A stretch of 64,000 nucleotides of DNA, from positions 682,001 to 746,000 of the forward strand of contig CAKOHZ010000001.1 of the NCBI GenBank assembly GCA_934086315.1, in the 5' to 3' direction. This document shows, in pieces, positions 1 to 8,673 of this stretch. The DNA is from an uncultured Bacilli bacterium (lineage in GTDB: Bacteria; Bacillota_I; Bacilli_A; RF39; UBA660). A model generated the notes under the pieces. That model made no database searches and had not been told where the DNA came from. It saw nothing but the letters and a program-made list of their open reading frames with translations. Position 1 is the stretch's first letter; each line of letters begins with the position of its first letter. The translations under genes were made by a program, and so were the position numbers.

Positions 1-41
1 ATATATGCGATGCCGAAGTAAAAAATGGGAGGTAATTTACG

Positions 42-314
42 ATGAGTAAAACTGAATTAGTAGAATTCGTTGCTGCTAAAGCCGGATTAACTAAAGCTGA
101 TGCACAAAGAGCATTAGAAGCTACAATTGAAGGAATTACAACTGGTCTTAAAAAAGAAGGAAAAGTTGCACTAGTAGGATTTGGAACTTTCTCTGCAAAG
201 AAAAGAGCTGCTAGAGATGGAATCAATCCATTAACTAAACAACCAATTAAAATTCCTGCTTCTGTTGCTGCATCATTTAAAGCTGGAAGCAAGTTAAAAG
301 AAGCTTTAAATTAA
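42..314 (+). CDS. hup: HU-family DNA-binding protein
   Basis: This is the 90-residue histone-like nucleoid protein that bends and compacts DNA as a dimer. It begins with the HU pattern MSKTELVEFVAAKAGL, carries the GFGTF turn near residue 46 and the DNA-binding arm with the NP motif (INPLTKQPIKIPA). Full family length. A strong GGGAGG ribosome site lies about 8 bases before the ATG, and the gene ends at a hairpin terminator. Codons favour GCT and GTT more than most neighbours, as expected for a highly expressed gene. Confidence 0.97.
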   Translation: MSKTELVEFVAAKAGLTKADAQRALEATIEGITTGLKKEGKVALVGFGTFSAKKRAARDGINPLTKQPIKIPASVAASFKAGSKLKEALN

Positions 315-315
315 T

Positions 316-338
316 AAAAGGCCTTCGGGCTTTTTTTA
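316..338 (+). terminator. Terminator after hup
   Basis: GC-containing hairpin (AAAAGGCC, small TTC loop, GGGCTTTT) followed by a T run. Confidence 0.85.
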
Positions 339-374
339 TTGGAAAAAAAATATAATTGTGATAAAATAATTAAT

Positions 375-1460
375 ATGAAAGAGATATTAGATAAAATTAT
401 TAATGAGGGTTTTGAGTGTTACATAGTAGGCGGTTACGTTCGTGATTATTTACTCGGATATACTTCTAAAGATGTAGATATCTGTACTAATGCTAAAGTA
501 GAAGACTTAATTAAAATATTTGGTGAAACTGGTAAATCAAATAAAGCATATTATAGTTATCATATAAAAGAGGGAGATTACACTTATGATATAACATCAT
601 ACAGAAAAGAACTAGAGTACAAAAAGAATAAACCAGTAAAATTAGAGTATGCAAAAGACCTAAAAACAGACTTACTAAGAAGAGACTTTACAATTAATAC
701 ATTTGCAATTGACTCAAATGGTAAACTAATAGACTTATTAAATGCAAAAGAAGACCTTGATAATAAGATTATCAAAGTAGTAGGCAATACAAAAGAAAAG
801 CTAACTGAAGATAAAACAAGAATCATAAGAGCGATAAGATTTGCTTGCACACTAGATTTTGATTTGTCAGACGAAATTAAAGAATTTTTAAAAGAGAATG
901 GCAAGATGTTAAATGAAGTACCTAAAGAATATATAAAGAAAGAACTAGATAAAATATTTGATTCAAACCATCATGACAAATTCTTTGAAATAGTAAGAAA
1001 TTATAATTTATCAAAATTCTTGAATATTAAATTTGAAACAATAAAAGAAGCTTACAATAGATATGGAATATGGGCTCAAATAGAGACTACATTACCATTT
1101 TCAAATAGTGAGAAAACAATTATATCTTATATATCAAATATGATAAAAAAAGGAGCAATAAACACTGGAGAGCTTATTATATATAATGATGAAATAATAA
1201 GAAATGCAGCATACATCTTGAATTTAGAAAAAGAAATATCTACTTTTGAAGAAGTATGTAAAATACATAGTGTTATAGAACTAGATATAACACCAAAAGA
1301 AATAGCTAAATATGTAGATCTAAAAAATATAAAAAAAGTTTATAAATACATAGAGAGAAAAATAATGACTGGAGAACTAGAAAACTCAAAAGTTAAAATA
1401 GAAGAATTTCTAAAAAATATGAATATTAGAACAATACTAAAGGAAACAGATTATGAGTGA
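375..1460 (+). CDS. cca: CCA-adding tRNA nucleotidyltransferase / poly(A) polymerase family
   Basis: Class II nucleotidyltransferase that adds or repairs the 3' CCA of tRNAs. The head domain shows GGYVRDYLLG, the metal-binding KDVDICT, RRDFTIN and the ERhxxExxhh-like region DKTRIIRAIRFA; the C-terminal half is helical. About 361 residues. An in-frame TTG at 339 sits inside the upstream terminator, so I chose the ATG at 375. There is no Shine-Dalgarno there, and a TATAAT at about 351-356 would start the transcript only about a dozen bases before the ATG. It overlaps dnaD by 8 bases. This cca/dnaD/nth grouping occurs in the same chromosomal neighbourhood of Bacillus. Confidence 0.9.
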   Translation: MKEILDKIINEGFECYIVGGYVRDYLLGYTSKDVDICTNAKVEDLIKIFGETGKSNKAYYSYHIKEGDYTYDITSYRKELEYKKNKPVKLEYAKDLKTDLLRRDFTINTFAIDSNGKLIDLLNAKEDLDNKIIKVVGNTKEKLTEDKTRIIRAIRFACTLDFDLSDEIKEFLKENGKMLNEVPKEYIKKELDKIFDSNHHDKFFEIVRNYNLSKFLNIKFETIKEAYNRYGIWAQIETTLPFSNSEKTIISYISNMIKKGAINTGELIIYNDEIIRNAAYILNLEKEISTFEEVCKIHSVIELDITPKEIAKYVDLKNIKKVYKYIERKIMTGELENSKVKIEEFLKNMNIRTILKETDYE

Positions 1461-2049
1461 TTTAAGAAATATTTTTACAAGTAAAGATTTTATCATTAAT
1501 TCTAATGTTGTTAAATGCATAAGTAACATAGATATAACATTAGATGAGTTTTTGCTTGTTTTATATTTCACAAATATCTCTTCTTATTTAAATACTAAGG
1601 ATATACAGGATAAACTAGGATTCACCGAAGAAAAAGCATTTAATACTTTTACTAGTTTAATAAATAAAAAATACATAGAAATGATAGTGTCTAATAATAA
1701 TGGAGAAGTAGTAGAAAAAGTAAGTTTGGATCCATTATATGATAGACTTGCTCTTAACAAAAAAACTGAAGAACCAAGTAGTGATATATATGCAATGTTT
1801 GAGCATGAATTAGGAAGAACATTATCTTCATTTGAATATGAATTAATAAATAAATGGATAGAAAATGGTATAAGTGAAGAAACCATAAAAGGAGCTTTAA
1901 AAGAAGCAATTTTAAATAATGTAAGGAATTTTAAGTATATTGATAAAATAGTTTATGAATGGTCTAAAAAAGGCATTAAATCAAAGGTTAAAGAAGAAAA
2001 AAATCATGAAGAAATATTTGACTACGATTGGTTAGATGATAATGAATAA
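1453..2049 (+). CDS. dnaD: DnaD-domain replication initiation protein
   Basis: Primosomal protein that helps load the replicative helicase at the origin and restart sites. The 198-residue product has a winged-helix-like N-terminal half (residues 1-90) and a C-terminal DnaD/DnaB_2 domain around residues 115-185, with the family pattern FEYELINKWIENGISEETIKGALKEA and the YIDKIVYEW motif near the end. It overlaps cca upstream and nth downstream, so translation is probably coupled. dnaD-nth adjacency is conserved in Bacilli. Confidence 0.88.
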   Translation: MSDLRNIFTSKDFIINSNVVKCISNIDITLDEFLLVLYFTNISSYLNTKDIQDKLGFTEEKAFNTFTSLINKKYIEMIVSNNNGEVVEKVSLDPLYDRLALNKKTEEPSSDIYAMFEHELGRTLSSFEYELINKWIENGISEETIKGALKEAILNNVRNFKYIDKIVYEWSKKGIKSKVKEEKNHEEIFDYDWLDDNE

Positions 2050-2662
2050 AAAAGAAATAACAACTTACTTAGATGAACTATTTAAGAATCCTAAATGTGA
2101 ACTAGAATACACTAAAGACTATGAATTATTACTATCAGTAATGTTATCAGCTCAAACAACAGACAAAAGTGTAAATAAAGCAACAAAAAATTTATATAAA
2201 AAATATGATACCTTAGAAAAATTAAATACACTTTCTATAAATGATATAGATAATTATATAAAAATACTTGGCTTCCATAAAACAAAATCAGTTAACTTTA
2301 AATATATAGTAGAACACTTGTTACCTATAGGTTATGTACCAGATGATAGAGAATTTTTAGAATCATTAAAAGGAGTAGGCAGAAAAACAGCAAGTGTAGT
2401 GCTAGGACAATTATTTAACATCCCATCGTTTGCTGTTGATACACACGTATTTAGAGTATCTAAAAGACTTGGAATAACAACGCAAAAAGATGATGTATTA
2501 AAGACTGAAATAAAGCTCAAAAAATATTTTAATGAAAATGAATGGAATAGAGTGAATTCACAACTAGTGTTATTTGGAAGATATTATTGCACTAGTAAAA
2601 ATCCAAAATGTGAGAATTGTAAACTAAAACATATTTGTAAAGAACAAACAAAAAAATCCTAA
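2036..2662 (+). CDS. nth: Endonuclease III
   Basis: DNA glycosylase/AP lyase that removes oxidised pyrimidines. It has the helix-hairpin-helix LKGVGRKTASVV with the catalytic lysine, the catalytic aspartate in FAVDTHVFRVSKRLG, and a C-terminal four-cysteine iron-sulfur loop (C-x6-C-x2-C-x5-C, CTSKNPKCENCKLKHIC). Around 206-208 residues, the family norm. The start is ambiguous between ATG 2036 and ATG 2042; both overlap the end of dnaD and neither has a clear ribosome site, consistent with coupled translation. Confidence 0.95.
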   Translation: MIMNKKEITTYLDELFKNPKCELEYTKDYELLLSVMLSAQTTDKSVNKATKNLYKKYDTLEKLNTLSINDIDNYIKILGFHKTKSVNFKYIVEHLLPIGYVPDDREFLESLKGVGRKTASVVLGQLFNIPSFAVDTHVFRVSKRLGITTQKDDVLKTEIKLKKYFNENEWNRVNSQLVLFGRYYCTSKNPKCENCKLKHICKEQTKKS

Positions 2663-2681
2663 ATTAATTAGGATTTTTTAT
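2652..2681 (+). terminator. Bidirectional terminator between nth and pbp1a
   Basis: Hairpin AAAAATCCTAA / TTAGGATTTTT lies between convergent genes, with a T run on either strand. Confidence 0.8.
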
Positions 2682-2682
2682 T

Positions 2683-5484
2683 TTAACTTACTGTAACAGT
2701 TTGTACCTTAGTTTTAGTAGTATTAACACCATTATAAGTAAATGTAATAGTATAAGTAACTTTATATGTACCAGCTTCATTAGTTATTTCACTAAGACTA
2801 ATACTTTTGCCATCACTATTTGTAACGCTAGTAGCAGCCACCTTTAAATTAGTTACATTTGGTAATATACTTTTATCATTTAGTGTAATACTATCTATAT
2901 AACTAGTTCCAAGTTCTTTATAACTTTCACCAACTTTATATGAATATGTAAGTCCCAACATTGATACTTCATAATTAGTACCAATAGGTGTATCAGAATC
3001 AAATAATATCTTTATACCATCTGAAGCATTACTTTTAAATTTAGAATACATACTCTTAATAATAACACCATCAAAATATCCAGAATACTTATTTAAATCA
3101 ATTGAAACACTTGTATCTTGTGTCCATGTAACATAAGTTGAATTACTTCCTGATGTTAAATATACTGCAAATCCAAAGTTTCCTATATTACTATTATTGT
3201 AACTCTTACGTTTATCTAAATATTTTTGGGCCCATATTGTATAACCTGTATTAAAGTAATTTGTTAAATATGTCTCATCTATTGCACTAGGAGTGCCAGG
3301 AGAAGTCCACGATACCTCTAATGTTCTACCATTAAGTGAATAAGTATAATTACTTGGGTCATCTAATTTACTAAATCTATTTGATACTTCACTAGGTTCA
3401 GTACCACTTATATATAAGTAACTTTTCTTTAAATTACTAGGTGTATATTGACTAGGCTTTTGAGCAGGTATTGTTTCAAACTCAACTTCAGCACTAACTA
3501 TACCACCAGGATTTTTAAATTTCTTTTTTTCGTTATGTATTTTATTATTTATTTCAGCTTGTATTTTTTTACGTTCTGTAATAGCAGGTTGATTCTTTAA
3601 ATAGTAACCATTTTTAACAGCCTCAGCAGTTAACCATTCAGGATATCCATACCATATAGCAACACTATAATCTGTTGAATAAGTAACAGTCCACATATCT
3701 GGAATAACTGAATCATTTAATCCAAACTTTCTAACAAAACTTGAATCATAAGAAGTAGTACCAGTCTTAGAAGCAAGTTGAGTACCTTTAACTTTAACGT
3801 TAGAAGGAGTAACACCTTGAAGTACTGTAGATAAGATATATGCTGTTTGAGGTTTCATAACTTTTTCACGAGTTGTATCAGGTACATATTCATCTCCGGT
3901 TTCTGTATAAACTACTTTAGTAAATGAATATGGAGTAGTGTAATATCCACCAGAACCAAATGCTGCATAAGCACCAGCAAGTTGAACAGGACTAACGCCA
4001 TTCCAAGCACCTATTGAATATGATTCAGGAAGAGTAGTAACACCTTCACCAGGTTCTATACCAATAGATGTAATAAATTTGATTTTATCATCATTACTAG
4101 TCATTTTAAATGCCTGTAGGGCGCATGTATTCATTGACTTAACTAAGCAATCTCTCATACTCATAACACCACTATAACTGTGATTAAAGTTTCTCATAGT
4201 TCCATTACCATAAGGAGTTTCATCATCAATAAATGGTCCATAAGTACTAAGATTAGCATATTCAATAGCAGGTCCATAATCTATAATAGGTTTAATAGTT
4301 GATCCTGGTTGTCTCTTAGTTTGTCCCCAGAATGTAGCCATATTTAATGTAAGAGCACCGGTCTTATTACGTCCAGCACCTACAGCTAAGATAGCACCAG
4401 TATTATTATCTATAACACCAACACCAACTTCAACCTTACTATCTTTAAATTTATGATTTTTATAGAAATTATTTATAACATCTTGTTTTGATTTATCCAT
4501 AGTTGTATATATAGTCATTGGTACATCATATGGATTATTACCAGTTTTATCAATAACTTCTTGAACAACTGTATCTATAAATCCTTGATATTCATTTGTA
4601 GAAGTAACACCGCCTTCTAAGAAATCTTTAATTTCAACAGAAGTAGCAGCCTTATATTCAGTATCAGTTATATAACCATGTCTTTTCATAAGATATAAAA
4701 CTGTATTTTTACGTTCATTAGCATCTTCTGGATAATTATAAGGATTATATCCATTAGGTGACTGGAACATACCAGCTATTTGCGCAGCTTCTACTAAATT
4801 CAAATCTTTAACATCTTTATTAAAATAGTATTTACTAGCTTGTTGAACTCCATATATATTACCACCTAAACATGGAGTATTTACATAATATTCTAATATT
4901 TCAAACTTAGTAAAATTTCTTTCTATTTTAAATACTGACATATAAATATCTGTAAATTTTCTTATTATACCTTTAATACCAGTAGCATCAAATGTAGTAA
5001 ATGATAATTTAGAAAGTTGCATTGTTAGAGTAGAGGCACCACCACCTCCACGTCCTAAGACCTGACTAATAGATGCTTTTAAGAATCTTGGAGCATCAAA
5101 TCCATTATGTTGAAAGAATCTTGAGTCTTCAGTAGCTATAATCGCATCTACGAGTACTTGAGGAAGTTCATCATAACTAACTTTTTCTCTTTGCTCAGCT
5201 CCTAGCGAAGCAATTATATTACCTTTAGAATCTAATACCTTTGTAGCTTCTTTTTCAAACATCTTTTGGGCATCAAACTCTGGAGCACTCTTTACTATAT
5301 AGTAGCAAAAACCTATACCACCTATAAACCCAATAATAGCAAAGAACATAACGACTACTAAAAACCAATACCAGAATCTAAATCTTTTTTTAGGTCTATC
5401 ATTTTCTTCATTTCTAACTTTTCTTTTCACAATACCTTCATCCTTCTTTTTTCTAATTTTATCTTTAAGATTTAATTTTCCCAT
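2683..5484 (-). CDS. Class A penicillin-binding protein (transglycosylase/transpeptidase)
   Basis: Bifunctional cell-wall synthase acting outside the membrane. In order: a basic cytoplasmic tail (residues 1-36), one membrane segment (about 37-65), a GT51 glycosyltransferase domain with EDSRFFQHNGFD near residue 119 and GGASTLTMQL near 148, and a transpeptidase domain with the S-x-x-K motif (GSTIKP), the SMN motif and KTG (SKTGTT). A beta-rich C-terminal tail of roughly 230 residues resembles Fn3/Ig-like modules and lies beyond the catalytic domains. I chose the ATG at 5484 because AAGGAG precedes it; a GTG at 5490 overlaps that site. It is downstream of recU, matching the Bacillus recU-ponA pair. 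Confidence 0.94.
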   Translation of the reverse strand: MGKLNLKDKIRKKKDEGIVKRKVRNEENDRPKKRFRFWYWFLVVVMFFAIIGFIGGIGFCYYIVKSAPEFDAQKMFEKEATKVLDSKGNIIASLGAEQREKVSYDELPQVLVDAIIATEDSRFFQHNGFDAPRFLKASISQVLGRGGGGASTLTMQLSKLSFTTFDATGIKGIIRKFTDIYMSVFKIERNFTKFEILEYYVNTPCLGGNIYGVQQASKYYFNKDVKDLNLVEAAQIAGMFQSPNGYNPYNYPEDANERKNTVLYLMKRHGYITDTEYKAATSVEIKDFLEGGVTSTNEYQGFIDTVVQEVIDKTGNNPYDVPMTIYTTMDKSKQDVINNFYKNHKFKDSKVEVGVGVIDNNTGAILAVGAGRNKTGALTLNMATFWGQTKRQPGSTIKPIIDYGPAIEYANLSTYGPFIDDETPYGNGTMRNFNHSYSGVMSMRDCLVKSMNTCALQAFKMTSNDDKIKFITSIGIEPGEGVTTLPESYSIGAWNGVSPVQLAGAYAAFGSGGYYTTPYSFTKVVYTETGDEYVPDTTREKVMKPQTAYILSTVLQGVTPSNVKVKGTQLASKTGTTSYDSSFVRKFGLNDSVIPDMWTVTYSTDYSVAIWYGYPEWLTAEAVKNGYYLKNQPAITERKKIQAEINNKIHNEKKKFKNPGGIVSAEVEFETIPAQKPSQYTPSNLKKSYLYISGTEPSEVSNRFSKLDDPSNYTYSLNGRTLEVSWTSPGTPSAIDETYLTNYFNTGYTIWAQKYLDKRKSYNNSNIGNFGFAVYLTSGSNSTYVTWTQDTSVSIDLNKYSGYFDGVIIKSMYSKFKSNASDGIKILFDSDTPIGTNYEVSMLGLTYSYKVGESYKELGTSYIDSITLNDKSILPNVTNLKVAATSVTNSDGKSISLSEITNEAGTYKVTYTITFTYNGVNTTKTKVQTVTVS

Positions 5485-5486
5485 AA

Positions 5487-6014
5487 TCACTCCTTAAAAT
5501 AAGCACAATCTACAGCATCTAAATATTTAAGCCTAGGTGTATAACTTTCAACTATTTTATATCCTTTTTCTTTTATATAACTAAATTCCATAGATTTTCT
5601 TGTTCCACCATCTATAAACTCTAAAATATCTTCACCCTTCATTAAGAAAAACTCATTATTCATAAATATTATTAAAAATATTACACCACCTTGCTTAATA
5701 GCTTTTCTCATATGTAGTACTTGATGATCTTTTATATTCGATAATGGAAACGATGTTTTATTATGACATTCTTTAGCATCATATTCTATGTACTTACCTC
5801 TATATATTCCATTATAGTCGAGTGTAGATATACTAGAATAAACTGCTTTATTAATTAGGTGAGATCGATTAGTGGGATAACTTACATTAAGTACCTTTAT
5901 TGGAGTAGGTTTCTTATATATCAAACACTTGTCTATACTATTATAATATGTATTAGAGTCATTAAGTATATTTTCAAGAAACATACCTCTATTTTTATAA
6001 GTACTAGTATCCAC
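5487..6014 (-). CDS. recU: RecU-type Holliday junction resolvase
   Basis: Endonuclease that resolves four-way recombination junctions. The 175-residue product shows the RecU core: NRGMFLE near the N terminus, DYNGIYRGKYIEYDAKE with the nuclease D-E-x-K residues, then NIKDHQVLHM and GGVIFLIIF. A GTG start at 6014 has GGTGA six bases before it; a TTG at 6017 is the alternative. A TATAAT lies at 6032-6037 on this strand. The stop overlaps the ribosome site of the PBP gene, so the two form an operon, as in Bacillus. Confidence 0.88.
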   Translation of the reverse strand: MDTSTYKNRGMFLENILNDSNTYYNSIDKCLIYKKPTPIKVLNVSYPTNRSHLINKAVYSSISTLDYNGIYRGKYIEYDAKECHNKTSFPLSNIKDHQVLHMRKAIKQGGVIFLIIFMNNEFFLMKGEDILEFIDGGTRKSMEFSYIKEKGYKIVESYTPRLKYLDAVDCAYFKE

Positions 6015-6093
6015 CAAAAATCACCAATTTAATTATACTATATTTACGATTATTTTTCCATTAAATAAGATTCAAAATGTAAAGTGGTTTCTA

Positions 6094-6122
6094 TTGCATG
6101 CGATAAAGCAATATGTTATAAT
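6094..6122 (+). promoter_or_regulatory. Sigma-A promoter for the VirB2-like gene
   Basis: TTGCAT at 6094-6099, 17-base spacer, TATAAT at 6117-6122. Confidence 0.75.
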
Positions 6123-6163
6123 TAATTAGGTAAGAGAAATTGAAAAGGTTTAAGGGAGTATTT

Positions 6164-6577
6164 ATGAATAAGAAGATGTTAGTATTATTTTTAATAGTTT
6201 TCATAGCTTTTGTAGGAGTAATGAAAATAGAGGCAAAAGCTGTAGATTCAATGACTATTTTAACTGAAGGAAGTGGCCTTACAGGGCAGGGATTTGGAAC
6301 AGCTGGCCAAACTTGCGAAGAAATATTAAAACCAAATTTAGCTAAATTAATTAAACTAGGAATTAACGTATTAAGAATAGCTGGAGCTATTATAGCTATA
6401 ATTAAGGGAATGACATTACTTATACCACCAATAATGAATGGAGACGCTAAAGCATTACAAGTTGCAGGAAGAAAATGTGTAAAGCTTGGTATTATATTAC
6501 TTATAATAGGTGTTTTTCCAACAATAATTAGATTTATTGGAGTTATATTTAAATATGATTTAAGTTGTATTTTCTAA
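6164..6577 (+). CDS. Small VirB2/TrbC-like pilin-type membrane protein, function unknown
   Basis: A 137-residue exported protein: N-terminal signal or membrane segment (residues 4-24), an AKAVDS-type cleavage region, a glycine-rich stretch (GSGLTGQGFGTAGQTC), then two long hydrophobic helices (about 52-78 and 95-118) separated by a short charged loop. This short two-helix layout is that of VirB2/TrbC-like conjugal pilins, including the pilin-like proteins annotated in Mollicutes, but I see no catalytic motif and no secretion-system genes beside it. ATG 6164 follows AAGGGAG; an upstream TTG at 6140 is unlikely. It is a single-gene unit with its own promoter and terminator. The functional call is inference. 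Confidence 0.6.
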   Translation: MNKKMLVLFLIVFIAFVGVMKIEAKAVDSMTILTEGSGLTGQGFGTAGQTCEEILKPNLAKLIKLGINVLRIAGAIIAIIKGMTLLIPPIMNGDAKALQVAGRKCVKLGIILLIIGVFPTIIRFIGVIFKYDLSCIF

Positions 6578-6578
6578 T

Positions 6579-6600
6579 AAAAGCCAAATGGCTTTTTTAT
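6579..6600 (+). terminator. Terminator after the VirB2-like gene
   Basis: AAAAGCC-AAAT-GGCTTTTTT hairpin with T tail. Confidence 0.85.
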
Positions 6601-6631
6601 TTTTCTACTATATTATGATTAAAAATGGCAT

Positions 6632-6657
6632 AAAAGAGTGAAAAAACTCTTTTTTTT
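6632..6657 (+). terminator. Second hairpin/T-tract upstream of rpsB
   Basis: AAAGAGT-GAAAA-ACTCTTT followed by eight T. It could be a backup terminator insulating the rpsB promoter. Confidence 0.65.
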
Positions 6658-6672
6658 AATAAAAAATTATGT

Positions 6673-6793
6673 TAAAATAATAACGCTTTAAGAAAAAAAG
6701 ACATATCTGTTGATTTAATATTCTAGTGCTTATACATTAAGTGAGTATTAATTGAAAGACAGATAGAAGAATTAACGAAAGGAGAGAAGAAAA
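6673..6793 (+). promoter_or_regulatory. rpsB promoter and structured 5' leader (probable S2 autoregulatory leader)
   Basis: A TAAAAT -10 lies at about 6673-6678 with a weak -35. The leader then holds a long-range helix, TATCTGT (6704-6710) with ACAGATA (6759-6765), enclosing a smaller GTGCTTA/TAAGTGAG stem-loop. A strong AAAGGAGAG ribosome site follows. Position and structure suggest autoregulation by S2; that role is inferred, not shown. Confidence 0.5.
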
Positions 6794-7723
6794 ATGGCAG
6801 TAATTGCAAAAAGTTATTTATTAGAAGCAGGTGTACACTTTGGACACCAAGCAAAAAGATGGAATCCAAAAATGAAAGAATACATCTTTACAACTAGAGA
6901 TGACATTCATATTATTGATTTACAAAAAACTGTTGAAAAAATCGAAGAAGCTTACGCTGAACTTCTTAAAGCATGCGAAAACGGTGGTAAGGTTCTATTC
7001 GTTGGTACTAAGAAACAAGCTAAAGAAGCTAGTATCGAAGAAGCAACAAGATGTAACAGTTTCTATGTAACTGAAAGATGGTTAGGAGGTATCTTAACTA
7101 ACTTTAGAACAATTAGAGGAAGAATTAATAGACTAGTTGAAATCGAAAAGATGGAAAAAGATGGTAAATTCGAATTACTACCTAAGAAAGAAGTTGCTCA
7201 AATTCAAAAAGAATATGATAGACTTAACAAATTATTAGGTGGAATTAGAGAAATGGATCGTCTTCCAAAAGCTATCATCGTTGTAGATCCACGTGTAGAA
7301 GTAAATGCTATTCGTGAAGCTCGTAAATTACATATTCCGGTATTTGGAATTGTTGATACAAACTGTGATCCAGATGATGTAGACTTCCCAATTCCAGCAA
7401 ACGATGATGCTGTTAGAAGTGTTAAAGTAGTTTTAGGAGTACTTGCTAATGCAGTATGTGAAGCTAATGGACTACCAACAGTTGATTACGTTACTGAAGA
7501 AGAAGTTTCTAGTAAACCAGCTAAAGAAATCAAAGTTGAAACTAAAGTAGTAGAATTTGATGATTTTAGTGAAGAAAAGAAAGAAAATAAAAAAGTTGAA
7601 AAAACAGAAACACCAGATTATGCAAATATGACAGTTTCAGAATTAAGAAAACTTGCTAAAGATAAAGGTGTAGCTGGATATTCAACTATGAAAAAAGATG
7701 AATTAATTTCATCATTAAATTAG
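6794..7723 (+). CDS. rpsB: 30S ribosomal protein S2 with C-terminal SAP/Rho-N-like extension
   Basis: Small-subunit protein S2, recognised by LLEAGVHFGHQ, RWNPKMKEYIFT, TERWLGGILTNF and IPANDDAVRSVKVV. At 309 residues it is about 55-65 longer than usual. The extra C-terminal part has an acidic/lysine-rich linker (about 240-270) and a final 35-residue module, MTVSELRKLAKDKGV..STMKKDELISSLN, that matches the SAP/Rho N-terminal helix-turn-helix pattern. First gene of the rpsB-tsf operon. Confidence 0.97.
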   Translation: MAVIAKSYLLEAGVHFGHQAKRWNPKMKEYIFTTRDDIHIIDLQKTVEKIEEAYAELLKACENGGKVLFVGTKKQAKEASIEEATRCNSFYVTERWLGGILTNFRTIRGRINRLVEIEKMEKDGKFELLPKKEVAQIQKEYDRLNKLLGGIREMDRLPKAIIVVDPRVEVNAIREARKLHIPVFGIVDTNCDPDDVDFPIPANDDAVRSVKVVLGVLANAVCEANGLPTVDYVTEEEVSSKPAKEIKVETKVVEFDDFSEEKKENKKVEKTETPDYANMTVSELRKLAKDKGVAGYSTMKKDELISSLN

Positions 7724-7732
7724 GAGGAAGTT

Positions 7733-8605
7733 ATGGATATTAGTGCAAGTATGGTTAAAGACCTAAGAGAAAAAACAGGTGCAGGAATGATGGATTGCAA
7801 AAAAGCTCTTGTTGAATGCAATGGAGATATGGATAAAGCAATCGATTATTTAAGAGAAAAAGGAATTTCTAAAGCTGCTAAAAAAGCTGAAAGAATAGCT
7901 GCAGAAGGTCTATCTAATATTTATATTAAAGGTAATGATGCAGTAGTTGTAGAATTAAACTCAGAAACTGACTTTGTTGCTAAAAACTCTGAATTTAAAG
8001 AATTATTAGATAAAATCGGAAACACAATTTTAGATAATAAAGTTGAAACTATGGAAGATGCTTTAAATGCTAAGTGTGGTAACGAAACAATTAATGATTT
8101 AATCGTTAATGCAACAGCTAAAATAGGAGAAAAAATCAGTCTTAGAAGATTTGAAAAAGTAACTAAAACTGATGCTCAAGTATTTGGTTCTTATTTACAT
8201 ATGGGTGGTAAAATTTCATCATTAACAGTTGTTGACGGTGATAAAGAAGACGTAGCTCGTGATGTAGCAATGCAAGCAGCAGCTATGAGACCACTTTATA
8301 TCAATATAGAATCAGTACCAGCTGAAGATCTTGAACATGAAAAAGCTGTAATTAAAGAACAAGTAATCAATGAAGGAAAGAAACCTGAATTTGCTGATAA
8401 AATTGTTGAAGGAAGAATAAGAAAATTCTATGAAGAAACTGTTCTTGAAGAACAAGCATTCATTAAAGATTCTGGTTTAACAGTAAAAGCTTATTTAGAA
8501 AACAACAATTCAAAACTTGTTAAACTTGTAAAATATGAAGTTGGCGAAGGAATGGAAAAGAGAAACGATGACTTTGCTGCTGAAGTTATGAGTCAAATTA
8601 AGTAA
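7733..8605 (+). CDS. tsf: Elongation factor Ts
   Basis: Guanine-nucleotide exchange factor for EF-Tu. N-terminal UBA-like domain with VKDLREKTGAGMMDCKKALVE, the core TDFVAKNSEF segment, and VEGRIRKFYEE in the C-terminal part. 290 residues, normal length. GGAGG lies just upstream and only 9 bases separate it from rpsB, the universal rpsB-tsf pair. Confidence 0.97.
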   Translation: MDISASMVKDLREKTGAGMMDCKKALVECNGDMDKAIDYLREKGISKAAKKAERIAAEGLSNIYIKGNDAVVVELNSETDFVAKNSEFKELLDKIGNTILDNKVETMEDALNAKCGNETINDLIVNATAKIGEKISLRRFEKVTKTDAQVFGSYLHMGGKISSLTVVDGDKEDVARDVAMQAAAMRPLYINIESVPAEDLEHEKAVIKEQVINEGKKPEFADKIVEGRIRKFYEETVLEEQAFIKDSGLTVKAYLENNNSKLVKLVKYEVGEGMEKRNDDFAAEVMSQIK

Positions 8606-8614
8606 TTAACGTAA

Positions 8615-8645
8615 CATAAAGTATGGACTTGTCCATACTTTTATT
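8615..8645 (+). terminator. Terminator after tsf
   Basis: Stem AAGTATGGAC / TCCATACTT with a TTG loop and T-rich tail; a TATAAT at about 8646-8651 follows for the next gene. Confidence 0.8.
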
Positions 8646-8673
8646 TTATAATAAAGCTCCAAGGAGAAAGACT

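Noticed and set aside
339..374. TTG as start of the CCA-adding enzyme
   Set aside because: It lies in the T run of the hup terminator and upstream of the TATAAT; ATG 375 gives the full family domain.
584..904. Minus-strand ORF inside cca
   Set aside because: Serine/phenylalanine-rich mirror of a lysine/glutamate-rich gene; no ribosome site. The same holds for other antisense frames such as 12866-13201, 24648-25232, 42328-42744 and 45176-45472.
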